From Clostridium sp. (GTDB lineage: Bacteria > Bacillota > Clostridia > Clostridiales > Clostridiaceae), in the NCBI GenBank assembly GCA_029257045.1, contig JARIDB010000131.1, forward strand, positions 1-58,400: 58,400 nt of DNA, written 5' to 3'. The translations under genes and the position numbers were made by a program. Below, piece by piece: positions 35,519 to 45,080 of the stretch. The notes under the pieces are model-generated. The model was not told the DNA's origin and did not search any database. It saw nothing but the letters and a program-made list of their open reading frames with translations. Each line of letters starts with the position of its first letter. Positions within the stretch are counted from its first letter, which is position 1.

Positions 35519-36382
35519 ATGGGTAAAAGTTTTAAAATAAATAAATATGTTATTATCGATTTTATTGTAATTTTTATTGGATGCTTTATAGCATCTCTTG
35601 GAGTTAACTTGTTTTTGGTTAATGCTAAGTTATTAAGTGGTGGAGCTACAGGTATTGCCTTAATGCTTCAATATTTATTTGAGATTCCTTCTGGAATATC
35701 TGTCTTCTTAATAAATATTCCTTTATTTTTTGTAAGTTATAGATTTCTTAATAAGAGATTTACTATTTACTCAGGAGTAGGAATGCTTTCATTATCTATT
35801 TGTCTTATTATAACCAAACATCTTTCAGTACTAACTTATCATATAGATGATTTGCTTTTAAACTGTCTTTATGGTGGTGTTCTTTGTGGATTGGGCTATG
35901 GATTAGTCTTTTCAAGAAACGCTTCAACTGGAGGTACTGATATCATAACTATGCTTCTTAGAAAAAAGTATGCTAATCTTGAAATAGGAAAATTAAGTTT
36001 TGGAATCAATTGTATAATAGTCTTTGTTGGAGCCATTATATTTGATTTATCTAAGGCTTTATATACATTAATCTCTATGTTTAGCCAAGGTGTTGTAGTA
36101 GATAAGGTTATTAATGGATTCTATAGCAAAAAGCTATTATTAATTATTTCCGACAAAGAAGAAGATATAATAAAATATGTTATTAAAGATATGAATAGAG
36201 GTGTTACTTCTTTAGTCGCTGAAGGTGAATACACCCATAAATTAAAAAAAATGCTCTATATAGCTGTTACAGCCTCCCAAATGATTCATTTGAAAAATAA
36301 AATTCTAAGAATAGATCCAAAGGCATTTATTACAATAATTGAAGTTTCAGAAATAAATGGTAAGGGATTTTATAAAGTTTAA
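35519..36382 (+). CDS. YitT-family membrane protein (DUF161 + DUF2179)
   Basis: A 287-residue membrane protein with five or six helices and a C-terminal cytoplasmic DUF2179 domain (about residues 208-287). Family motifs are NLFLVNAKLLSGGATGIAL near residue 29, GLGYGLVFSRNASTGGTDI near 122 and the DUF2179 GVTSLVAEGEY near 227. Substrate and role are unknown for the family. AAGGAG precedes the ATG at 35519 by six bases. It is divergent from the two-component operon and has its own terminator. Confidence 0.92.
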   Translation: MGKSFKINKYVIIDFIVIFIGCFIASLGVNLFLVNAKLLSGGATGIALMLQYLFEIPSGISVFLINIPLFFVSYRFLNKRFTIYSGVGMLSLSICLIITKHLSVLTYHIDDLLLNCLYGGVLCGLGYGLVFSRNASTGGTDIITMLLRKKYANLEIGKLSFGINCIIVFVGAIIFDLSKALYTLISMFSQGVVVDKVINGFYSKKLLLIISDKEEDIIKYVIKDMNRGVTSLVAEGEYTHKLKKMLYIAVTASQMIHLKNKILRIDPKAFITIIEVSEINGKGFYKV

Positions 36383-36419
36383 TTTAAATTATCCTTACCC
36401 CTATATGCCATTTATAAAG

Positions 36420-36446
36420 GAATCTATTTTATAGATTCTTTTTTTT
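36420..36446 (+). terminator. Terminator of the YitT gene
   Basis: An 8-bp stem (36420-36427 with 36431-36438) and 3-nt loop followed by eight T residues. Confidence 0.9.
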
Positions 36447-36618
36447 ATATTGATATTATTAATTAATGTTTCTTATATAGTCCTAAAAACATCCATGAGC
36501 TCTATATAACATTAATCTAGGTAGAAGTGTCTATACATTAGTATTAAATTCTTACCGAATGTAAGCCCTTTAAATCTATTTTTTAAGTTATAAAGATAAC
36601 TCGTCTATTATTACAGAA
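36447..36618. other. Intergenic region between convergent terminators, no gene
   Basis: Part of the 373-base stretch 36383-36755 without a gene. The middle holds a short inverted repeat CTTAC-GAA-GTAAG-like element around 36550-36566 and otherwise AT-rich sequence with no open frame that has a ribosome binding site. It loosely resembles the 14.3-kb intergenic region in layout only. Confidence 0.4.
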
Positions 36619-36678
36619 AATAAAGCTTCTAAATTTAATAATAGTAAATTTACTATTAAAAGGTTTAGAAACTTTATT
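36619..36678 (-). terminator. Long hairpin, probable cwlD terminator
   Basis: A long interrupted hairpin: outer arms AATAAAG/CTTTATT (36619-36625, 36672-36678), then TTCTAAA/TTTAGAA, then an inner palindrome ATAGTAAATTTACTAT. On the minus strand it ends CTTTATTTTCTG, about 80 bases past cwlD. Confidence 0.6.
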
Positions 36679-36755
36679 ATTTTTCCTTATTCTATCTTTA
36701 TTTATTACCTCTAACATTTTCTTATATTTAGACATATTTCCTAGGAAATTTCTTT

Positions 36756-37442
36756 TTAGTTTGATGTTTTATTAATTTCCTCAAAGAATCTGTCTAATCC
36801 TAATGAAATTCCTTTTACTATGAGATTTTGATGTTCTTCTGTTTTTAGCCTTTCTGCTTCTGCCTGGTTTGATAAGAATCCACATTCAACTAATACAGAA
36901 GCCCCTTCATAAGTATCTCTTAATATTAAATAAGAATCTCCAGCTGATTTTGAAACTCTTTTGTTTCCATCTTGAATAGTTTCTTTTAGAGAGTTTTGAA
37001 TTGAATCTGCGAGCTTTTTACTTTTATCATTTGATGCATTCCAAACTTGGGAACCATAACACTTTTCTTGTGGAAACATATTTTGATGAATTGATATAAA
37101 TACATCACATTTAACTTCTTCCTTCATATCTCTTCTCTTTTTTAAATCATCTCTTTTTTTTTCTTTAATAGTACTTCCTTTTTCATATAATCCTTCATCA
37201 TTTTCTCTAGTTAAAAAAACCTTATATCCTTTATCTTCTAATTCAGTCTTAAGCTTTAAACTAATACTCAAATTAATTTCCTTTTCTACAGTTCCAGATT
37301 TACTACTAGCTCCACCATCAAAGCCACCATGGCCTGGATCTATTAATATAATTCTTTGATTTTCTTCTGCATAAGTATTAATCGGATTTATTATCAATAA
37401 ACCCATAGCTATCGTAATAATAAACTTACTAACCTTTTTCAT
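36756..37442 (-). CDS. cwlD: N-acetylmuramoyl-L-alanine amidase CwlD
   Basis: CwlD trims peptide from muramic acid in spore cortex, the step before muramic-delta-lactam formation by PdaA. The 228-residue protein has a signal sequence (about residues 1-25) and an Amidase_3 domain with zinc ligands in DPGHGGFDGG near 36, the glutamate in VEKEINLSIS near 52, ISIHQNMFP near 115 and the catalytic glutamate in VLVECGFLSN near 186. The length and single-domain layout match CwlD rather than large wall amidases. TTTGGAGG precedes the ATG at 37442. It lies between rpsI and the YitT gene. Confidence 0.9.
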   Translation of the reverse strand: MKKVSKFIITIAMGLLIINPINTYAEENQRIILIDPGHGGFDGGASSKSGTVEKEINLSISLKLKTELEDKGYKVFLTRENDEGLYEKGSTIKEKKRDDLKKRRDMKEEVKCDVFISIHQNMFPQEKCYGSQVWNASNDKSKKLADSIQNSLKETIQDGNKRVSKSAGDSYLILRDTYEGASVLVECGFLSNQAEAERLKTEEHQNLIVKGISLGLDRFFEEINKTSN

Positions 37443-37612
37443 CTTTCTCCTCCAAAATTATCTTTTATTTACTGTAAGTAACTTTAGTATGTGCAGAAAA
37501 ACTTATTTATTTCATAAACTGAAAATTTTATTTTTGAAATTTATAGCTTGTTAGTTATATGTTAGTTGTAGATAGAAAAATATAGGTTTTCATAGTTATT
37601 TATATGAAAAGA

Positions 37613-37641
37613 AACCCCACAACCATAAGGTTTGTGGGGTT
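37613..37641 (-). terminator. rpsI terminator
   Basis: A G+C-rich stem (AACCCCACAA 37613-37622 with TTGTGGGGTT 37632-37641) followed on the minus strand by TCTTTTCATA, directly behind rpsI; it ends the rplM-rpsI transcript. Confidence 0.9.
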
Positions 37642-37657
37642 CTGTAAAAGCTTGATA

Positions 37658-38050
37658 CTATCTCTTTGAGAATTGTGAAGCTTTTCTTGCTTTTTTAAGA
37701 CCGTATTTCTTTCTTTCTTTCATTCTTGGGTCTCTTGTTACGAATCCAGCTTTCTTTAATTCTGATTTTAAGTTTTCATCAGATTTAATTAAAGCTCTAG
37801 TTATTCCGTGTCTGATAGCTCCAGCTTGACCTGTGAATCCACCACCGTGAACATTTACTAAAACGTCGAATCTATCTTTACTTTCAGTTAAAACTAAAGG
37901 TTGATTAACTATCATTATTAATGTTTCTAATCCGAAATAATTTTCTACTTCTCTGTTGTTTACTACAACTTTTCCGTTTCCTGGTACTAATCTAACTCTT
38001 GCGATTGATTTCTTTCTTCTACCAGTTCCCATGTATTGAACTTTTGCCAT
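37658..38050 (-). CDS. rpsI: 30S ribosomal protein S9
   Basis: S9 binds the 3' domain of 16S rRNA and its C-terminal tail reaches the P-site tRNA. The 130-residue protein shows the start [17 protein letters not shown], the central [19 protein letters not shown] near residue 66 and the universal tail ending [11 protein letters not shown], whose last arginine contacts tRNA. It follows rplM by 26 bases. Confidence 0.98.
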   Translation of the reverse strand: MAKVQYMGTGRRKKSIARVRLVPGNGKVVVNNREVENYFGLETLIMIVNQPLVLTESKDRFDVLVNVHGGGFTGQAGAIRHGITRALIKSDENLKSELKKAGFVTRDPRMKERKKYGLKKARKASQFSKR

Positions 38051-38076
38051 TTATATTTCCTCCTCCCGAGATTGTA

Positions 38077-38511
38077 TTAGTATTTTAATTCAAGTATTTC
38101 TGGATTTTGAGCATTATGTCCATGCTCAGTACCTCTAAATACTTTTAGCTTCTTAAGCGTTCTTCTTCCTAACACACCGTTTGGAAGCATTCTTCTTACC
38201 GCTTCTTCAAAAGCGAATTCAGGCTTCTTAGCTAATACTTCTCTGTATGGAGTTTCCTTTAATCCACCTGGATATAAGCTGTGTTTTCTCATTAATTTTT
38301 GATCTAACTTTTTACCAGTTAAAACAACTTGTTCTGCATTGATTACTATAACGAAATCTCCACAGTCAACATTTGGTGTAAATGTTGGTTTATTTTTTCC
38401 TCTTAAAATTGATGCAACTTGGCTAGCTACTCTTCCTAGTGGCTTTCCAGCAGCGTCAACTACATACCATTTTCTTACAACTTCTTGCTCTTTAGCAATA
38501 TATGATTTCAT
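38077..38511 (-). CDS. rplM: 50S ribosomal protein L13
   Basis: L13 is an early-assembly 23S rRNA-binding protein. The 144 residues include [18 protein letters not shown] at residue 13, [19 protein letters not shown] near 37 and the KRMLPNG-type motif [13 protein letters not shown] near 109. ATG at 38511 follows AGGGAGG. It is first in rplM-rpsI and is read from a consensus promoter (38627-38655) after a leader of about 110 bases. Confidence 0.98.
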   Translation of the reverse strand: MKSYIAKEQEVVRKWYVVDAAGKPLGRVASQVASILRGKNKPTFTPNVDCGDFVIVINAEQVVLTGKKLDQKLMRKHSLYPGGLKETPYREVLAKKPEFAFEEAVRRMLPNGVLGRRTLKKLKVFRGTEHGHNAQNPEILELKY

Positions 38512-38573
38512 AGTTTTCCCTCCCTGAACTTACATTCGTGCTTTACTATTTTTTAATTATTGCTTTTATATCA

Positions 38574-38594
38574 AGACCCGGGGCTAGTGGATCT
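38574..38594 (-). ncRNA. Candidate L13 leader hairpin
   Basis: In the untranslated leader of rplM the minus-strand RNA can pair AGAUCC with GGGUCU (38589-38594 with 38574-38579, one G-U pair) around a 9-nt loop ACUAGCCCC. L13 leaders that bind L13 are known in Bacilli; equivalence is inferred from position and structure only. Confidence 0.4.
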
Positions 38595-38626
38595 TTTATA
38601 CATAAACATTTTAACAAACATACATT

Positions 38627-38655
38627 ATTATAATACACGCTCACGGGCGTGTCAA
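38627..38655 (-). promoter_or_regulatory. Consensus promoter of rplM-rpsI
   Basis: On the minus strand a perfect TTGACA-type box (38650-38655), a 17-base spacer and a perfect TATAAT (38627-38632). The spacer contains an inverted repeat ACACGC-N6-GCGTGT overlapping the -35 edge (38635-38652), unusually G+C-rich for this region. Confidence 0.9.
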
Positions 38656-38682
38656 CAGTTATTTTGAAATTTATTTTACATT

Positions 38683-39423
38683 TTAGTAAAAAACCTTTTC
38701 TAATGTTAAACCTTTTGCTGGTACACATAATCCAGCTTTTCTTCTGTCTTTACCTTCTATTATAGATTTAACATCTTCTGGCATTATAGAGTTCTTTCCT
38801 ATATTAATTAATGTTCCAACTATTATTCTTACCATATTATATAAAAAACCATCACCTGTTACATAAACTTTAATTATGTCATCATCTATTCTAATGTGAA
38901 GGTCTTGTATTGTCCTTATAGTAGTCTTTACAGAGCTTCCAATGCTCCTAAAGGATATAAAGTCCTTAGTTCCTATAAAGTACTTGCAAGCCTCTTTCAT
39001 AGCTTCTATATTAAGAGGTTTTCTTACATGATACATGTATTGTCTACCTATTACAGGGCAAATATCTGTATTTATTATTGTATAAGAATAAGTTTTACCT
39101 TTAGTATAATATCTTGAATTAAAGCATTCTTCAACTTCTTCTGATTTTATTATTACAATATCATCAGGTAACTTAGAATTTAACGCTTCTCTATATTTAG
39201 ATTCTGGTATATTTGTTGTTGTTTTGAAATTTGCTACAAAGCCCCTTGCGTGGACTCCTGCATCTGTTCTTGAACTTCCTTGTACATTTATTTCTTCATT
39301 AGTTAAAACACTTATAGCCTTTTCTAATGTTTCTTGTATAGTTTTTACTCTTCTATCCTTTTGTTTTTGCCATCCTTGATAGTTCGTACCATCATATTCT
39401 ATTGTTAACTTTATATTTCTCAT
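38683..39423 (-). CDS. truA: tRNA pseudouridine(38-40) synthase
   Basis: TruA makes pseudouridine at positions 38-40 of the tRNA anticodon arm. The 246-residue protein shows LTIEYDGTNYQGWQKQ at residue 5, the catalytic aspartate in SSRTDAGVHARG near 52, and the C-terminal FLYNMVRIIVGTL near 202. The ATG at 39423 follows AGGTGAT; a GTG three codons upstream lies in the binding site. It is nine bases from ecfT, last in the ecf operon. Confidence 0.97.
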   Translation of the reverse strand: MRNIKLTIEYDGTNYQGWQKQKDRRVKTIQETLEKAISVLTNEEINVQGSSRTDAGVHARGFVANFKTTTNIPESKYREALNSKLPDDIVIIKSEEVEECFNSRYYTKGKTYSYTIINTDICPVIGRQYMYHVRKPLNIEAMKEACKYFIGTKDFISFRSIGSSVKTTIRTIQDLHIRIDDDIIKVYVTGDGFLYNMVRIIVGTLINIGKNSIMPEDVKSIIEGKDRRKAGLCVPAKGLTLEKVFY

Positions 39424-39432
39424 TAAAATCAC

Positions 39433-40236
39433 CTATACTACAAATCTAATAGCAAGACATACTACAAATAACATTATATATACTGAAAAAGCTAATAAAT
39501 CATTATTAGTAAATTTAAGCTTCTTCATTCTCGTTCTTCCATGTCCCCCTCTATAGGCCCTGGCTTCCATGGCCATAGCTAATTCATCAGCTCTTCTAAA
39601 AGAACTAACAAATAAAGGAACCAATAATGGAATTAAACTTTTAGCTCTTTGTATAATACCGCCATTTTCAAAGTCTGCACCTCTTGCTTTTTGTGCCATC
39701 ATTATTTTATCCGTTTCATCCATTAATGTTGGTATGAATCTTAAAGCTATTGTCATCATCATAGCTAATTCATGAGCCATTTCCTTACCAATAGGTTTCA
39801 ATAAACTTTCTATTCCATCCGTTAATTCTATTGGAGACGTAGTAAGAGTTAATATAGATGTTCCCATAATTAAAAGAATTAACCTTATTGCCATAAAAGC
39901 TGCTGTTGATAATCCTTCTTTATATATCTTCAAAAATCCCATATTTAATAATAATGAATCTTGTGTTCCTTTAACCATAAATATATTTAGAACTGCTGTA
40001 AATAATATTAAAAAGAATACTGGTTTTAATCCTTTATATAAATATCTAGGTGGTAGTTTAGCTACATATACTGTTAAGATTAATAATGATACTATAAATA
40101 TATATCCTACAAACTTATTTACAACAAATAAGCATATTATATAAAGTATTGCTAATAATATCTTTGTTCTAGGATCTAACTTATGAACAAAAGTTTCACC
40201 TGGTATGTATTGACCTATAGTTATATCTTTTATCAT
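39433..40236 (-). CDS. ecfT: ECF transporter transmembrane subunit EcfT
   Basis: EcfT is the shared membrane scaffold of group II energy-coupling-factor vitamin transporters; it links the two ATPases to exchangeable S components. The 267-residue protein has about five membrane helices and the two coupling-helix motifs, QKARGADF near residue 182 and MEARAYRGG near 222. GQYIPGETFVHKLDPRTK at the N-terminus is typical. It starts 11 bases after ecfA2. Confidence 0.96.
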   Translation of the reverse strand: MIKDITIGQYIPGETFVHKLDPRTKILLAILYIICLFVVNKFVGYIFIVSLLILTVYVAKLPPRYLYKGLKPVFFLILFTAVLNIFMVKGTQDSLLLNMGFLKIYKEGLSTAAFMAIRLILLIMGTSILTLTTSPIELTDGIESLLKPIGKEMAHELAMMMTIALRFIPTLMDETDKIMMAQKARGADFENGGIIQRAKSLIPLLVPLFVSSFRRADELAMAMEARAYRGGHGRTRMKKLKFTNNDLLAFSVYIMLFVVCLAIRFVV

Positions 40237-40247
40237 TTAACTTCCCC

Positions 40248-41105
40248 CTAGTTTTCCTTTTTTAACATTTTTAGAATCTCTTCTTTGGCTTGTTCTATTG
40301 TATAAATATCCTCTTTTATATTAAATCCTTTTTTTCTTAAAGCTCTTACTAAATAAGTTACTTGTGGTACAGCTAGACCCATTTCTTCTAATTTCTCCAC
40401 TTCCTTAAATACCTTAGCTGGTTTACCTTCTAAAGCTATTTCCCCTTTATTCATAACAATTACTCTTTCAGAAATCCTTGCTACATCTTCCATACTATGA
40501 CTTACCAGTATAATTGTCATATTGTACTCCTTATGAAGTAGCTTTATTTGATCTAATATATCATCTCTACCTTTCGGATCAAGACCTGCTGTTGGTTCAT
40601 CAAGTATTAATGTTTTAGGTTCCATTGCAATTACTCCTGCAATTGCGACTCTTCTTTTTTGGCCTCCACTTAAGTCAAAAGGAGATTTATATCTATATTC
40701 CTCATAATTTAAACCTACCATTTCAATAGACTTCTTAACTCTTTTTGTTATTTCTTCTTGTGATAATCCTAAATTTCTAGGTCCAAACTCTATATCTTTT
40801 TCTACTGTTTCTTCAAATAACTGATACTCTGGATATTGAAATACTAATCCTACCTTTTTTCTTATATCTGTAAGCTTTACCCCTTTTTCTGTAATATCAG
40901 TTCCATCTACTATAATTTTACCTGAGGTTGCTTTTAATAACCCATTCATATGTTGAATTAAAGTAGATTTTCCTGAACCAGTATGACCAATAAGGGCTAT
41001 AAATTCTCCATCATTAATCTCAATATTTACATTATTTAAAGCCACTTTTTCAAAAGGTGACTTAGGCATGTATACATGTACTAAGTTTTCTATCTTAATT
41101 GACAT
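40248..41105 (-). CDS. ecfA2: ECF transporter ATPase EcfA2
   Basis: One of two ATPases powering ECF vitamin uptake. In 285 residues: Walker [10 protein letters not shown] near 39, Q-loop [12 protein letters not shown] near 90, signature DLSGGQKRR near 143, Walker [12 protein letters not shown] near 165 and H-loop VSHSMED near 199. The C-terminal extension is typical of EcfA. It overlaps the end of ecfA1 by 16 bases. Confidence 0.96.
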   Translation of the reverse strand: MSIKIENLVHVYMPKSPFEKVALNNVNIEINDGEFIALIGHTGSGKSTLIQHMNGLLKATSGKIIVDGTDITEKGVKLTDIRKKVGLVFQYPEYQLFEETVEKDIEFGPRNLGLSQEEITKRVKKSIEMVGLNYEEYRYKSPFDLSGGQKRRVAIAGVIAMEPKTLILDEPTAGLDPKGRDDILDQIKLLHKEYNMTIILVSHSMEDVARISERVIVMNKGEIALEGKPAKVFKEVEKLEEMGLAVPQVTYLVRALRKKGFNIKEDIYTIEQAKEEILKMLKKEN

Positions 41106-41935
41106 AACGCATCCACCATCTCATCTACATTTAATATATTTGTATCTATATTTATTCCTTCTTTTTTAAGTTCATAACAAAGTTCTGTAACTTGAGGAAC
41201 ATCTAATCCTATTTTTTTCATCTTTTCTACTTTAGAAAAGACCTCCCTAGGCTTTCCTTCAAGTATCATTTCTCCATTATCTATTACAATTATTCTATCT
41301 GCTTTAGCAGCTTCATCCATATAATGAGTAATAAGAACTATAGTAATTCCATATCTTTTATTTATTTCTTGAATGTTTTTTATAACTTCTTTCCTTCCAG
41401 ATGGATCGAGCATTGATGTAGGTTCATCAAATACTATACAATCAGGTTGCATAGCTAAAATACCCGCTATAGCAATTCTTTGTTTCTGACCTCCTGATAA
41501 TAAGTGTGGTGCATGTCTTCTATATTCATACATTCCAACCTTTTTCAAACTATCGTCTACTCTTCTCCTAATTTCTCCAGGTTCAACACCTAAGTTTTCC
41601 GGTCCAAAAGCAACATCTTCTTCAACTATAGTAGCAACTAATTGATTATCAGGATTTTGAAATACCATTCCTGACTTAGCTCTAATATTCCATAGGTTTT
41701 CAGGGTCTAATGTATCTAATCCACCTACTATAACTCTACCTTCCGAAGGCAGCAATAAAGCATTCATATGCTTAGCTATAGTTGATTTACCAGACCCATT
41801 ATGTCCAAGTATAACAAGAAATTCACCTTTTTCCACTTCAAAGCTCACATCTTTAACTGCATACCTTTCTTCTTCTGTTTCACTAGCTCTATATTTAAAA
41901 GACACTTTATCACATTTTATCATTGTTTCCTTCAT
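41090..41935 (-). CDS. ecfA1: ECF transporter ATPase EcfA1
   Basis: The other ECF ATPase, 281 residues: Walker [10 protein letters not shown] near 42, Q-loop [11 protein letters not shown] near 93, signature LLSGGQKQR near 144, Walker [12 protein letters not shown] near 168 and H-loop ITHYMDE near 201. The ATG at 41935 is five bases after AAGGAGG; 19 further upstream codons have no binding site. It heads ecfA1-ecfA2-ecfT-truA. No S component is encoded here, as expected for the shared module. Confidence 0.96.
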   Translation of the reverse strand: MKETMIKCDKVSFKYRASETEEERYAVKDVSFEVEKGEFLVILGHNGSGKSTIAKHMNALLLPSEGRVIVGGLDTLDPENLWNIRAKSGMVFQNPDNQLVATIVEEDVAFGPENLGVEPGEIRRRVDDSLKKVGMYEYRRHAPHLLSGGQKQRIAIAGILAMQPDCIVFDEPTSMLDPSGRKEVIKNIQEINKRYGITIVLITHYMDEAAKADRIIVIDNGEMILEGKPREVFSKVEKMKKIGLDVPQVTELCYELKKEGINIDTNILNVDEMVDALCQLR

Positions 41936-42018
41936 TGCGCCCTCCTTATTAATTACCTTAGCTAATAATTTAAATATTATATAAAAACTCATACTGTATA
42001 TACATTGAATATAAGAAC

Positions 42019-42046
42019 ATTATAATATACATTTTATCAATTACAA
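42019..42046 (-). promoter_or_regulatory. Probable promoter of the ecf operon
   Basis: On the minus strand TTGTAA (42041-42046), 16 bases, TATAAT (42019-42024), between the rplQ terminator and ecfA1, about 85 bases from the start codon. Confidence 0.6.
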
Positions 42047-42103
42047 TTATTTTATATAACTTTCATATGTCCTTATATAATATTTAAATATAGATATAAA
42101 AAT

Positions 42104-42129
42104 GGGGACTAAGTTTAACCTTAATCCCC
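42104..42129 (-). terminator. Terminator after rplQ, end of the ribosomal operon
   Basis: A 10-bp stem (42104-42113 with 42120-42129; one G-U pair on the minus strand) with a 6-nt loop followed on minus by ATTTTTATATC, nine bases past the rplQ stop. Confidence 0.85.
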
Positions 42130-42137
42130 TCTCAAAC

Positions 42138-42479
42138 TTATACTAATTCAAGTATAACCATTTCAGCTGCGTCCCCTCTTCTAGGGCCCATTTTTAAGAT
42201 TCTAGTGTATCCACCGTTTCTTTCAGCATACTTTGGAGCAATGTTGTCAAATAAATCTCTAACTACTTCTTCTTCAGTAACAAATGCTAAAACTTGTCTT
42301 CTAGCGTGAAGATCACCCTTTTTACCTAAAGTAATCATCTTCTCTGCTAGTCTCTTAGTTTCTTTAGCTCTAGTTACTGTAGTTTCAATTTTACCATGTT
42401 TTAAAAGACTAGTTGTTAGACTTCTTAACATTGCAATTCTATGGTCAGTAGCAAGACCTAGCTTACGATACTTTGCCAT
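42138..42479 (-). CDS. rplQ: 50S ribosomal protein L17
   Basis: L17 lines the exit side of the large subunit. The 113 residues start [18 protein letters not shown], with [20 protein letters not shown] near residue 22 and the end [16 protein letters not shown], all diagnostic. It follows rpoA by 14 bases and is the last gene before the operon terminator. Confidence 0.98.
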   Translation of the reverse strand: MAKYRKLGLATDHRIAMLRSLTTSLLKHGKIETTVTRAKETKRLAEKMITLGKKGDLHARRQVLAFVTEEEVVRDLFDNIAPKYAERNGGYTRILKMGPRRGDAAEMVILELV

Positions 42480-42493
42480 GTGGATTTACCTCC

Positions 42494-43441
42494 TTACTCA
42501 TCGTTTAGTCTTAAGTTTAAACCTAATTCTTTAAGTTTTCTTTCGACTTCTTCTAAAGATTTTTTTCCTAGATTTCTTACTTTCATCATGTCATCCATTG
42601 ATTTTCCAGCAAGTTCTTGAACTGTATTAATTCCTGCTCTCTTTAAGCAATTATAAGATCTAACAGATAAATCTAACTCTTCTACAGTCATCTCTAGTAA
42701 TTTTTCTTTTTTATCTTCTTCTTTTTCTATCATAATCTCTACATCATTAGTGCTATCGCCTAAGGACATAAATAATTTAAAATGCTCTATAAGTATCTTT
42801 GATGATAAGCTAATAGCTTCATCTATTTTGATAGTTCCATTAGTCCAGATTTCTAAAGTTAATTTATCATAGTCAGTAATTTGACCAACTCTTGTGTTAT
42901 CAACAGTAAAGTTAACTCTTTTAACTGGTGTATATATTGAATCTACAGCAATTGATGATATTGGAAGTTCGTCACTCTTATTTTTATTTTGAGTTACATA
43001 TCCTCTTCCTTTATTAACTGTAATCTCCATATATAGCTTACCATTATCATCTAATGTAGCTATGTGAAGATCTTTGCTTACAATTTCAACATCTCCGTCA
43101 GTTTTGATATCTGCTCCTGTAACTTCTCCTGGTCCTTGAGCATCTATGTAGATAGTCTTTGGACCTTCACCATTCATAATAAGGGCTAAAGATTTAATAT
43201 TTAAGATAATCTCTGTAACATCTTCTTTAACTCCTTGTACAGTTGAAAATTCGTGTAATACTCCATCAATCTTAACTGATGTTGGAGCTGCTCCTGGAAG
43301 TGATGATAATAGTATTCTTCTTAGTGCATTACCAAGAGTAATCCCATATCCTCTTTCTAACGGTTCAACAACGTACTTACCATAAGTACCATTTTCGTTA
43401 ACTTCTGTACATTCTATTACTGGCTTTTCTATTTCTAACAT
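42494..43441 (-). CDS. rpoA: RNA polymerase alpha subunit
   Basis: RpoA dimerises to start RNA polymerase assembly; its C-terminal domain binds UP elements and activators. The 315-residue protein has the N-terminal domain motifs [19 protein letters not shown] near 22 and [17 protein letters not shown] near 42, an acidic linker near 235, and the C-terminal domain [16 protein letters not shown] near 250 with [11 protein letters not shown] near 286. The ATG at 43441 follows AAGGAGG by eight bases; 16 codons further upstream are excluded. Confidence 0.98.
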   Translation of the reverse strand: MLEIEKPVIECTEVNENGTYGKYVVEPLERGYGITLGNALRRILLSSLPGAAPTSVKIDGVLHEFSTVQGVKEDVTEIILNIKSLALIMNGEGPKTIYIDAQGPGEVTGADIKTDGDVEIVSKDLHIATLDDNGKLYMEITVNKGRGYVTQNKNKSDELPISSIAVDSIYTPVKRVNFTVDNTRVGQITDYDKLTLEIWTNGTIKIDEAISLSSKILIEHFKLFMSLGDSTNDVEIMIEKEEDKKEKLLEMTVEELDLSVRSYNCLKRAGINTVQELAGKSMDDMMKVRNLGKKSLEEVERKLKELGLNLRLNDE

Positions 43442-43546
43442 GCACAAACCCTCCTTATATTTTAAATGGCAACCTTCTTCTGAGGGCAATTGCTTATATA
43501 TTTGTATTGTAAGATAAATCTTACAAATACAAATATTAAACTACTA

Positions 43547-44167
43547 CTATTTGCTATATAACTCAACGATAAGAGTTTCGTTAACTGGAACGTCAACATC
43601 TTCTCTTGCTGGTACAGCAATTACTTTACCTAAATAATTTTCAACATTAGCTTCTAACCATTTTGGTAATGCCTTTGGATTTTCCATAAACATCTTGAAC
43701 CTTTCAGTTCCTTTGCTCTTTTCACAAACTGTTATTTCATCATTAACTGAAACCTTATATGATGGAATATCAACCTTCTTACCATTAACTAAGAAATGAC
43801 CGTGATTTACTAATTGTCTAGCTTCATTTCTTGAAGCACCATAACCTAATCTGTAAACAACGTTATCTAATCTCATTTCTAATAACATTAATAAGTTTTC
43901 ACCAGTAATACCTCTCATATGGTCAGCCTTTTCATAGTATGTTCTGAATTGGCTTTCTAATACTCCGTATATTCTTCTAGCTTTTTGTTTTTCTCTTAAT
44001 TGTACTCCGTAGTTAGATATCTTTTTCTTAGCTGCTCCATGTTGTCCTGGTGCGTAGCTTCTTCTAACAAAAGCACACTTATCTGTATAACATCTATCCC
44101 CTTTAAGGAATAATTTCATACCTTCTCTTCTACATAATCTACATGTAGCTCCAGTATATCTTGCCAT
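43547..44167 (-). CDS. rpsD: 30S ribosomal protein S4
   Basis: S4 starts 16S rRNA assembly and in many bacteria represses its own operon. The 206-residue protein has a zinc-ribbon-like N-terminus (CRLCRREG and a further cysteine pair CYTDKCAF), [13 protein letters not shown] near 39 and the S4 RNA-binding domain [20 protein letters not shown] near 97. Placement between rpsK and rpoA is clostridial; Bacillus has rpsD elsewhere. Confidence 0.98.
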   Translation of the reverse strand: MARYTGATCRLCRREGMKLFLKGDRCYTDKCAFVRRSYAPGQHGAAKKKISNYGVQLREKQKARRIYGVLESQFRTYYEKADHMRGITGENLLMLLEMRLDNVVYRLGYGASRNEARQLVNHGHFLVNGKKVDIPSYKVSVNDEITVCEKSKGTERFKMFMENPKALPKWLEANVENYLGKVIAVPAREDVDVPVNETLIVELYSK

Positions 44168-44191
44168 TAATTACACCTCCTATTATGAATA

Positions 44192-44584
44192 CTAGACTCT
44201 TCTTCTCTTTGGTGGTCTGCATCCGTTATGTGGGACTGGAGTAACATCTTTAATTAGAGTTACTTCTAATCCTGCTGCTTGTAAAGATCTGATTGCGGCT
44301 TCTCTTCCTGCGCCTGGTCCCTTTACATAAACTTCTATACTCTTTAAACCATGTTCCATAGCTACTTTTGCTGCAGTTTCTGCTGCCATTTGAGCTGCAT
44401 ATGGAGTACTCTTTCTTGATCCTCTAAAGCCTAAAGCTCCAGCACTTGACCATGATAAAGCATTCCCTTTTTCGTCAGTTAAAGTAACTATTGAGTTATT
44501 GAAAGTTGACTTGATGTGTGCTGCACCATGATCAACATTTTTTCTTTCTTTTCTTCTTCTAGTTTTTTTAACTTTTTGAGCCAT
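44192..44584 (-). CDS. rpsK: 30S ribosomal protein S11
   Basis: S11 lies on the platform by the mRNA exit. The 130 residues contain [18 protein letters not shown] near 19, [19 protein letters not shown] near 47 and the conserved tail [17 protein letters not shown], which carries the Asn-Gly site of isoaspartate formation in this family. It follows rpsM by 15 bases. Confidence 0.98.
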   Translation of the reverse strand: MAQKVKKTRRRKERKNVDHGAAHIKSTFNNSIVTLTDEKGNALSWSSAGALGFRGSRKSTPYAAQMAAETAAKVAMEHGLKSIEVYVKGPGAGREAAIRSLQAAGLEVTLIKDVTPVPHNGCRPPKRRRV

Positions 44585-44599
44585 CGGATTCCCTCCTCA

Positions 44600-44965
44600 C
44601 TATTTCTTCTTATTTGCCATTGTTTTCTTTGGACCTTTTCTAGTTCTAGCATTAGTTTTAGTCTTTTGACCTCTAACTGGAAGTCCTTTTCTATGTCTAA
44701 TTCCTCTGTATGATCCAATTTCTACTAATCTTTTAATATTTAGAGCAACTTCTCTTCTTAAGTCACCTTCAATTGTTAATGTTTTTATATATTCTCTTAA
44801 CTTTGTTACTTCGTCTTCAGTAAGATCTTTAACTCTTGTATCAGGATTAACTCCTGTTTGTGCTAAAATCTTATGTGAAGTAGAAAGACCTATTCCATAT
44901 ATATATGTTAGACCTATTTCAACTCTTTTTTCTTTTGGTAGGTCTACGCCTGAAATTCTTGCCAT
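44600..44965 (-). CDS. rpsM: 30S ribosomal protein S13
   Basis: S13 sits in the head and contacts the P-site tRNA and L5. The 121-residue protein shows [33 protein letters not shown] near 22, and the basic tail [21 protein letters not shown] at 44965 follows AGGAGGTG. A structured 224-base intergenic region separates it from rpmJ. Confidence 0.98.
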   Translation of the reverse strand: MARISGVDLPKEKRVEIGLTYIYGIGLSTSHKILAQTGVNPDTRVKDLTEDEVTKLREYIKTLTIEGDLRREVALNIKRLVEIGSYRGIRHRKGLPVRGQKTKTNARTRKGPKKTMANKKK

Positions 44966-45040
44966 TAAAATTTACACCTCCTGATATTGAAATGCATACA
45001 AATTAAATTGTATATATTTAGTGTATTTATATTAAAATTA

Positions 45041-45080
45041 TAGGTCAGTAGGAGTAAATACCTACTGTCAGCCGTACCTA
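45041..45080 (-). ncRNA. Candidate structured RNA upstream of rpsM
   Basis: The minus-strand RNA between rpmJ and rpsM can form a two-part helix: an outer UAGGU/ACCUA (45076-45080 with 45041-45045) and an inner CAGUAGG/CCUACUG (45061-45067 with 45046-45052). The two stems stack on one side and are separated by an 8-nt bulge (ACGGCUGA) on the other; the loop is 8 nt. No T run follows, so it is not a terminator. A ribosomal-protein binding leader for rpsM-rpsK-rpsD-rpoA-rplQ is the natural guess. Confidence 0.5.

Noticed and set aside
38546..38728. Minus-strand 60-codon frame between truA and rplM
   Set aside because: It overlaps the truA end and the exact-consensus rplM promoter and has no binding site.
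44488..44718. Minus-strand 76-codon frame across rpsK and rpsM
   Set aside because: Alternative frame inside two certain ribosomal genes with Lys/Glu bias expected from frame shift of basic proteins.
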